Below are positions 1-8,000 of a stretch of 10,663 bases of DNA, piece after piece. The stretch covers positions 1-10,663 of the forward strand of contig JAOXYB010061301.1 in assembly GCA_028565635.1 (NCBI GenBank), given 5' to 3'. A program made the translations under genes and the position numbers. The notes beneath the pieces were generated by a model. That model worked only from the letters and a program-made list of their open reading frames with translations, was not told the DNA's origin and did no database searches. This stretch comes from Phoronis ovalis (lineage: Eukaryota > Phoronida > Phoronidae). Each line of letters begins with the position of its first letter. Positions within the stretch are counted from its first letter, which is position 1.

Positions 1-170
1 TCCGATATCTAATGTATATTCGCAAGGAGCATGGCCGCGGGATGGCGTTGATAATTATCGAAAATATCCAAATTATCCGATAGTCTAATGTAGATTCTCA
101 CGAAGTATATGGCCGTGGGGTAAGCCAGCTCGATATTCTTATGAAAATTATCGTTTTGCAGTATCGATTA
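1..170. repeat. Imperfect direct repeat, about 75 bp unit
   Basis: Two units begin with nearly the same bases, tccgatatctaatgta at 1 and tccgatagtctaatgta at 76. Each contains an atggccg(c/t)gg core about 30 to 35 bases in. A related start, tcggatatcta, recurs at 171 but then diverges. The surrounding 240 bases are full of atcg/cgat words, unlike the rest of the intron. The repeat may continue left of the window. It could be a decayed satellite or the edge of a mobile element; no coding capacity is visible. Confidence 0.5.
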
Positions 171-1836
171 TCGGATATCTAAACTCGATGTTTACATTGA
201 TAATTTAGCATCTAAAACTATCGGCAACGATATAAACCGGATAGCGCGCCAAACTCTAGATTTTACCATTCTATTAAAACCAAATGTTTAGTTTGTTGTG
301 TGGTAATATATTTTTCAAGTGTTTTGATTGTCATGTTTTCTGCATAATTTTTGAAGTGTTCTCTGACTGTTCTTTTTTGCTGCCTGTGAAATCCTGTACT
401 AGTAGGTAGGTGTCAGATGCAAAATCTTAGACATACATCTTGAAACTTCAGCTTAAAGAATGTGGTTGTGACCTCATTGACCTAACCCTGTCTTACAAGA
501 TCAAGATAAGGCTGGCAAATGCCATATTTTCCTTGGGTGGTGGAAGGAGTTGTTTATTCATCTGGATAATGTTTCCTTAGGGTTATTCCATGTGGAGTTT
601 AAAATATGTATTCTGGAAGCTTTATTTAGTTTGAGAATAACAGTGTACTGCATCATACTTCCACAGCCTGTATTTATAACTGTAAAACAGTGCCACTCAA
701 TGCAGTGTTGTTTATAGTATAATACATGTAACAATCATAAAGGTCAAGTGTCTTATCTATGCTACCATTTTTCATGCCAGTTCTATCTTTAAGATGCCTT
801 TTACTATATAATGACTTTGGTGCATTATTGGAATGGTTTGTGTGAACTGTTGTATTGTTATGTGTATGACAAATGCATGGATAATAGGACTTAAATATTA
901 TAGTGTATTGCACAATAACAAAGGAAATTGTCTTTTGATAGGATTTCCTAAGATTCCTCTGTTATAAATTGCCAAGAAGGGGTACTTGACAAAAAGTTGG
1001 TAGGGGTGTGCTGCCCAAACTAAAACATTCTGACCCTGTGGTAAATAAAGTTCACCAAAAATATACCTTGTTTTGTAAATAACTCTCTTGAAATATATGC
1101 CCTGTGTAAAATTCACTTGTAAATTATATAGCCTGTGCTAAAAAAATATGAGAAAATTTAGGGTTTTGATTGTGTTAGAAAATTCCCTTCTTTATATTTA
1201 CAAACGAAGGTCCTGCATCCCTGACTGCAAAGTATCAGTATGGTATGCCTTAATTAAATGCCAAGCTAATTCCTTGAAATGTCATTGCCAATTTGTAGTT
1301 CTAAATGTTTTGTTGATGAACGTGTACATAAAAATCACTGTGGCAATGGTAGGATGAAGCTGAAAAGTATAAAGTAAATATTTAGTTGCAGTTAGAGCAA
1401 AGATGCACTTCTAGTTCCTAAATTTGAATATTGCACACCTTAAGAATTTTTGCTAGTTCAATGTCTCCTCTAAAATTGAGCACTCTCTGTCTAAAGTGCA
1501 GTACAGGTCACATGTTAGTTACTCTATCATGACAGGTATGTGCTGCAGAATATTATTAATCCAGACATTTTAAAGGGTATGCTTTGATTGGCTGATTTCA
1601 ACTCTTAATTGCCTTTCCTTTGATTGAAGTCAATGGGGAGGGAACCAGTGGGTTTTGATGAACTTAATATCTTGTAGAAATTTTATATTTTATTATATTT
1701 GTAAAAAAAATGGAACCTGACTCAGGTATGGGGTGTGTATTAAGTGTTTCAAATATTTAAAAATAAAAAGTTTCTCAATTAGACTTTAGCATGTGCTGTG
1801 TAAAAAGCTAATACTTCAGTCCAAATTGTTTTTCAG
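1..1836. other. Upstream intron, 3' part; no exon seen
   Basis: The stretch ends in a good polypyrimidine tract and AG directly before the first LN exon, so it is the 3' part of an intron longer than 1.8 kb. I looked for the upstream LN phrases (a W-W-rich segment and a cysteine-containing stretch) and did not find them in a frame with splice sites. Open frames at 674-1116 (minus) and 1148-1357 (plus) have no domain-like composition. The left edge carries a degenerate repeat, listed separately. Confidence 0.75.
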
Positions 1837-2073
1837 GAATTTCATGTTGCATACGTTTTTATCAAGATGGCCAACTCCCCTCGTCCTGGTGTCTGGGCTT
1901 TGGAAAGATCTGTGGATCAAGGAAATACATGGAAACCATGGCAATATTTTGCTGATACACCAAGCGATTGTTTTAACTTCTTTGGTGTCCCTGCTTCCAA
2001 TGCCTTGCGGTCGGACTCCGACGTCATCTGCACAACTGACTACTCTAAAGTTGTGCCATTGGAAGGGGGCGAG
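1837..2073 (+). CDS. LAMA5: Exon 1: laminin N-terminal (LN) domain, middle part
   Basis: Seen: the acceptor tttttcag ends at 1836 and the donor gtgaga starts at 2074; 79 codons, phase 0 at both ends. The product opens EFHVAYVF and contains the LN hallmark ANSPRP, a WALERS stretch, W-x-P-W-Q-Y-F and [12 protein letters not shown]. Family knowledge: this is the beta-sandwich core of domain VI, which forms the three-armed polymerisation node between laminin short arms. The exon ends in PLEGGE at residues 74-79, where alpha chains usually read PLENGE. The preceding LN residues, roughly up to the phrase LDLGQ in relatives, must come from an exon upstream of the window. Confidence 0.96.
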
Positions 2074-5000
2074 GTGAGAGTCTTCAGTATGTACAGTTGT
2101 TACAGTAGATTACAATTTTCTTAATTTGCATGAAACAGATACCAGTATACTTTATGCAATTATACAGAACTAGGCTACTATGAAGCAAGAAAATCTTTCT
2201 CAGTGGTGGTACCCTGTGAAGGTGTTTACTCTTTACAATGATTCATCATAGTAAATCATGGACCATTTTTCTAACTGAATCTATAATTAAAAGCCAATGT
2301 TTTAAAACCTAATTGTGTAAATATCTGTTTCAGATTGTAGTGTCTTTGGTAAATGGTCGTCCAAGTGCAGGTAACTTTTCAGATTCGGCAGAACTGCAGG
2401 AGTTCACGACAGCTACCAACATCCGACTGCGTTTGTTACGTACAAAGACACTGTTGGGTCATTTGATGGCAGTTGCTAGGCAAGACCCAACTGTTACTCG
2501 AAGGGTGAGTATATAACGCTCTTTGTTTTATAAGTTTCAGTCATATATAGGTACAAATAATGTCACTATATTTATTAAATCCATTCTGTTCTAGGAGAGA
2601 GATCATGCATTAATATGGAGTAATATGTAACATGTGTGTACAGTTAGTCCTGCACGCATGACTCCTACTATATAGATTGACTAAAGCTTGTCCGTAGGAG
2701 TCATGCCAGCTCCTATGGGCCGAAGTTCGAAAACACTTTCTTAATTAAATAAATGAATTTCACCCAAATTTTTGCTTCTGTCTATTCCTTGACTCTTCCG
2801 CTTCTTATACCACCATATCTAAATAACTTAATCAAAGATTCCACAGCACATCAGCATATAATCCAAAATGCACTCTTGATGATCCGTCAATCCATTACTC
2901 GGATGTATATACTATTGCACATGCTTGAAGACTAGTCGGACTTCAGCCTATTTGAGATCCATAGTAGGAGTGATGCATGCAGAACTAGTGTATGGTCACA
3001 TGTTAATTTTAGAAATGCTGAATGTATGGTGTCAACTTTCTTATAATTTATTAGTCTTACATGTATAAGCTACTGCTGTGCGCACATGGCAAAAGTTTGT
3101 TGATTTCCATATCTTAGCTCTTAAAACCAGCTTCCTTTGTAGTATTTCTACAGTATAAAAGACATCTCCATTGGTGGGCGTTGTGTGTGTAATGGACACG
3201 CTGATGTGTGTGACAAACGTGACCCTTTTAATCAAGCCAAACTGATATGCGACTGTAAACATAACACGTGTGGTGATCACTGCCAGACATGTTGTCCAGG
3301 CTTTGTACAGAAAAAATGGCGCAAAGCTAGCATGAATAGCATCAATGCCTGTGAACGTAAGAAACAAATTTCATCCGTTCATAGTAACTATTTCAAGGCA
3401 GATGTTGTTACACAAGTCATGGCCTTACATCATTCAGCTGTTATATTATACAAAAAGACATTTAGGCAAAACATCTATATCATCACTAATAATATTGACG
3501 AGAAAATATCCTTTATTCATGAAGATTGTAAACAGAGATTCAGTTGCAATTAACAAGTGCTATTATAAAAAATATATTAATTATTCTTCATTTTGTATAC
3601 TTATTGTGTAATAAACTGAAATGTGTTTAATGGCAAGTTGTATTTCTAGCATGCCAGTGCTTTGGTCATACAAATGAATGTTTCTATGATGAAGTCACAG
3701 ACAGACAAGGCCTCAGTCTGGATATTAGTGGAAACTATGAGGGTGGTGGTGTTTGTGAAAACTGCCAGGTAAACAGAACTTCGTATTCATTCTCGTATGG
3801 CTCAAATATTTTGAAAATTCCTCACCTGTGGAACAACAAATGTATAACTTAAGCTCAAACTTTCTCAGTGTCGATGACCGCATGTGCCAAACTGTATATA
3901 GGATATATGAGCTTTCCCTCGATAAAATAAGCTACCTGAAAAGAGATTAGGTAAATTTTTCCCTCCACCTGTGGTCATCAACTTTGATGACGATTGTTTT
4001 CTGACGTCAATATTCTATTTGTAAGTTTTAATTTATTGTTTAATAGCAGACGATATTTCTTAAGCATGATCGATGTGGGTAGTTAGCATGCTCCTTGATG
4101 TCTCAAAATGTTACCATTTCTATATGGCTAAACACTGTTAAAATTTTGTAAAATTGAGCAGGAGAAATCCAGCTTATCAAACTGCTAAAAGGAATACAAT
4201 TGCTATGCAATTCCATGTATGAACTTTCTGTATTCAAACTATTAAATGACATTGTGATACATATTAACAGTTAAAAAACCTTTTTCCTAGCACAACACAG
4301 AAGGCATTAATTGTGAGAGATGCAAGTTTGGTTATTATAGACCAGCCGGTGTCCCTCTTGATTCTCCCTTTGTTTGTCAGCGTAAGTAATTCTTAATTTT
4401 GTCTCAAAATTGCCTGAATTGAGTGAAAGATTTGATTACTGTAGAGTTTGGGCTACAAAATCAAAAGGGCAACCAGTAGAGTAAAAGTATTGATGCTATC
4501 TGAGCTCAATGCAGCATGTTGGGTCGGTAGTAAATACCTAGATGACCTGTTGACCTCTGACATAATGAATAAGACTAGTTTGTTTGTACTGTCTGATTTA
4601 AAATTCTTTGTCTGCAGTTTTTTGTTTCAGGGTGTATGTTATCCTCCAAATGAACTGCCATTCAGTTCAAGTAATCTTCATTTACTACCGTACCAACTGA
4701 ATACAAGCTGCAAATCCAAAATATTAACCTGTATCATTGGTTTCTTGCAGCCTGTAACTGTGACATCAATTTCTCTACTGGTGACTGCGAGGCTGAGACT
4801 GGCCAGTGTTTTTGTCAACCTGAATATGCCGGCCTTAACTGTGACGAGTAAGTTTAGTATCTGTTACAAACTGGGCACATAAGCAAATCACTTCTTAAAT
4901 TTTGTGAAAAAATTGTGTAGGTTCACTTTGTTCATTACATTAAAATCATTATCTATTCTGGAACATCATGTGCTAAAGATTTTGGACAGTTTTAATTTAT

Positions 5001-8000
5001 AACTGTTGCTAAATCATCCATTGGTAGGGTTAGAAAGATAACATTGATAATGTTGTGTGGTGATCTAACCTCTCTATTGTGGTTTGAACAAACAAGAATT
5101 GTAAAAACGGAAAAATCAACATTATCTCGCAGTTTGTAAACTTTGTTTCTACACATAGACATAGATTGATACCAGTTGAGTAGTTTTGTTTTGGCTATTT
5201 TAATTTTGTCAAAATCTAATGTTTATTTTAGATGCAATGTTGGTTATTATGACTACCCCAATTGTATCCCATGTGACTGCAATGTAAATGGTACTCGTGA
5301 TGGGGTATGCGAAGTTGGCGGTGGACAATGCCCATGCTTACCAGAGTATGCTGGGTTAAACTGCGATCGTTGTGAATCAGGAAGATATGGATTCCCAAAG
5401 TGCAATCGTAAGTTGCTGGGACTGTGTTTGTATTAAGTGGGTAGATAATCCAACAACAATTTTCCAAACATATAATGTTATACCAGTTTGTTTATGCGCC
5501 TTGTCTTTATTTCTGGAACATGTTGGGTGCAATTATACCTTAGGTGATGACACACTCCTTTGTCCAAATCTGCGCGAAACAACAGTTAAATGCCTTAATA
5601 GCAAAACTGTGTAATGGTTAAAGCTTTCAGCAGTAAATATGTTGCAAACTGTTGGAACTATTTTAATGATTTGTGTGTCTGACTGACTAATCTTATATAA
5701 TAGACATGTAATAATTGGCAACATTAGATTCTACTGCATTTTAAGAACTAGACATTTCTGTTTCTTCATTGAATCTGTTCCTTTATATTCAGCCTGCAAC
5801 TGTGACTTTGTTGGTTCCCTGAGTACAACGTGCGATGAGTTTACTGGTCAGTGTACCTGTCGCACAAATTTTGGTAGTCTCGACTGTAGTCAGTGTGAAA
5901 GCGGTTACTATGGTTATCCCGACTGTACATGTAAGTTACTATGACTTGCAAGTGTCTTAAAAACTATTAAACTATGTTTTACATGTAGCTAATAAAACTG
6001 ATTGTATGCAAATTCTGAAAAAAAAACTGAAAGAAAAATTTAATTTGGAAATAACTGAACTGTAATCTTGTGAAGGTTCTGATAAAAGCTTAACAAAATA
6101 AAGTAACATGTCTAGATTTGTTAAGAAATTTCAAGAAATTGTATTGTACTTGAATAAAAATGTCATTTGAATTCAATGAATTTAACTGTGATTATGTCTC
6201 TTTTACTCACTGTTTGTTTAATAGATTGTGGTTGTGATCCAACTGGAACTACGGAGGAGATTTGTAATCATAACTTTGGACAGTGTCTGTGTAAGCAGAA
6301 CTTCTTTGGTGCTCTCTGTGATCAGTGTAGTCCTGGTTACTATGGATACCCACAATGTACAGGTAACTATGACTAACTAAGGAGATGATATGCAGCACAA
6401 TGTTATTAGGCAATCCTTCCGTAATAATAGGAGAATATATTGAATTTTGTAAGCAGCTGAACCGAAAAGCTACTTATCGTAATAGCCTGATAGCCCCGTA
6501 ACAGAAATAATTGTGATTGTTCAAATATATTTTGATGTAAAAACAAGCCAACAACTTCTGATTCAAATATGCCTCTTTATTTAAACTGTTTTAAATACAA
6601 TTAATATTAGTATCTATTGGCTTTGAAACTTCTGAATATGCTGTTGGAGGATGTTGATGTGACTCCACCTTGTTGATTTTTGTTGCAGAATGCCAGTGCT
6701 CCACTCCAGGTTCTCAGGATAACAACTGCCAACAGAATGGACAGTGTGTTTGTCAACACAATTTTGGTGGTGTCACGTGTGATCGTTGTGCCCCAGGCTT
6801 CTACAGATATCCAGACTGCTTATGTAAGTTTATGATGCATGGTAAACAAACTATGTGTATACATATTATTGTGTGATGAAGTAACCTGTGTGCCAGAGTA
6901 TAAATAGGTGTAAAAATATGCCATGTTGAAGTGCTTCAATTCTCCATCTTGACCCAAATTCACAAAATTTGGATGCCTTTTGTGTGTGAATTTATATGGA
7001 AAAAACAATAACCCTGGAGTGTGATCACAATGTTCTATGTAGGGCATTACAACAAATAAACGCTGCGGTAATTTATTTTATTTCTAGAGCTGCTAGCTTT
7101 TGCGGTTCAGTGAAATCAAGACAGTTTGTGGGAAATAATTTTTGCGATTTCATAACTCATCGTTTTTCATTGATGTACATGTTCAATAACCCCTACAAGT
7201 TGACTTTTCATGTATAAAAAATCTGCGAAAAGCTCTCGCAATACACATCTTTATTACAGCATTTAAGATACTCTTTAAGTTTTTGCATTTCAGAAATGTA
7301 GTATTATCATGTTTAGCAAAGATTTCTAGTTTAATTTTAAGGTGAAATTATCAATCTTTGTTAAAGTTCTTTGTTTGTTATTATGCATTGTTTGAGATAC
7401 CTTTTTGTTTACAGCGTGCGACTGTGATTCATATGGTGCCGTTGGTGTCACTTGTGATCAACTCAGTGGACAATGTTTATGCCGAGCAAACTTCCAGGGA
7501 CTCACCTGCAGTAGGTGCGCTGAGAATTTCTACAACTATCCTAGGTGTGAAGGTAAGGTTGCTTCTCTTGACATTATGTATTTTTGTATGACACGATGCC
7601 TTGGGCCCTTGTTATTGACAGTTTAAGTATGCAAATCATCAAAGTGTTTTTAATAAATTTGGAGGTATATTTCGAAGGTGGAAAATGAAGAGGCGTTCAC
7701 AGTTGATGCAATATTATTTCAAATAACAAAAGCTATTTGCAAGAATCAAGACTAGAGTAGTAGTTAACTGCATTTACAAATGGCTTCATTCTCAAAAATG
7801 GAGTTGCACATGTATTGTAGTTTTTTGTTTTTTTTTGACAAATTTTAGACATGTTTTGATATACTAAAAAAAATTTCGCAAGTTTATTTCGTCTTTAAAT
7901 CGTGCATAACAGTTTATGTATTATCATTTGTGATCATCAAGTTTTTTCCATTTTCTTCCAGAGTGCAACTGTAACCCTGCAGGTGCCAAGGACATACCAG

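Larger units (their letters stand above)
2505..3142. other. Intron 2 (638 bases), holding an inverted-repeat element
   Basis: Standard gtgagt donor and pyrimidine-rich acceptor. Its middle is taken up by the inverted-repeat element at 2628-3005. Outside that element I see only AT-rich sequence. A small open frame at 2753-2935 lies inside the element and has no recognisable product. Confidence 0.85.

Noticed and set aside
531-545. gggtggtgg word that might encode the W-W motif of the upstream LN exon
   Set aside because: Neighbouring codons in that frame do not resemble the LN segment and no convincing splice sites flank it.
674-1116. Minus-strand open frames in the upstream intron
   Set aside because: Short, low-complexity products with no recognisable domain, no splice-linked neighbours and no coding-like composition.
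1148-1357. Plus-strand open frame that could be an upstream LN exon
   Set aside because: The product does not contain LN phrases and has no fitting acceptor or donor in phase 0 to join exon 1.
3143-3153. Alternative acceptor AG at 3152-3153 for exon 3
   Set aside because: It would remove 11 bases, lose the conserved YFYS residues and shift the frame.
3041-3367. 108-codon minus-strand open frame opposite exon 3
   Set aside because: It is the antisense shadow of the conserved LN-LE1 exon and has no own domain features.
4621-4750. Alternative acceptor ending at 4630 extending exon 6
   Set aside because: The extended laminin frame reaches a tga within eight codons.
4448-4882. A 144-codon open frame, the longest in the window
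   Set aside because: It runs through intron 5 and exon 6 in a frame different from the laminin frame; its product has no domain or cysteine pattern, while the laminin frame in exon 6 is unmistakable.
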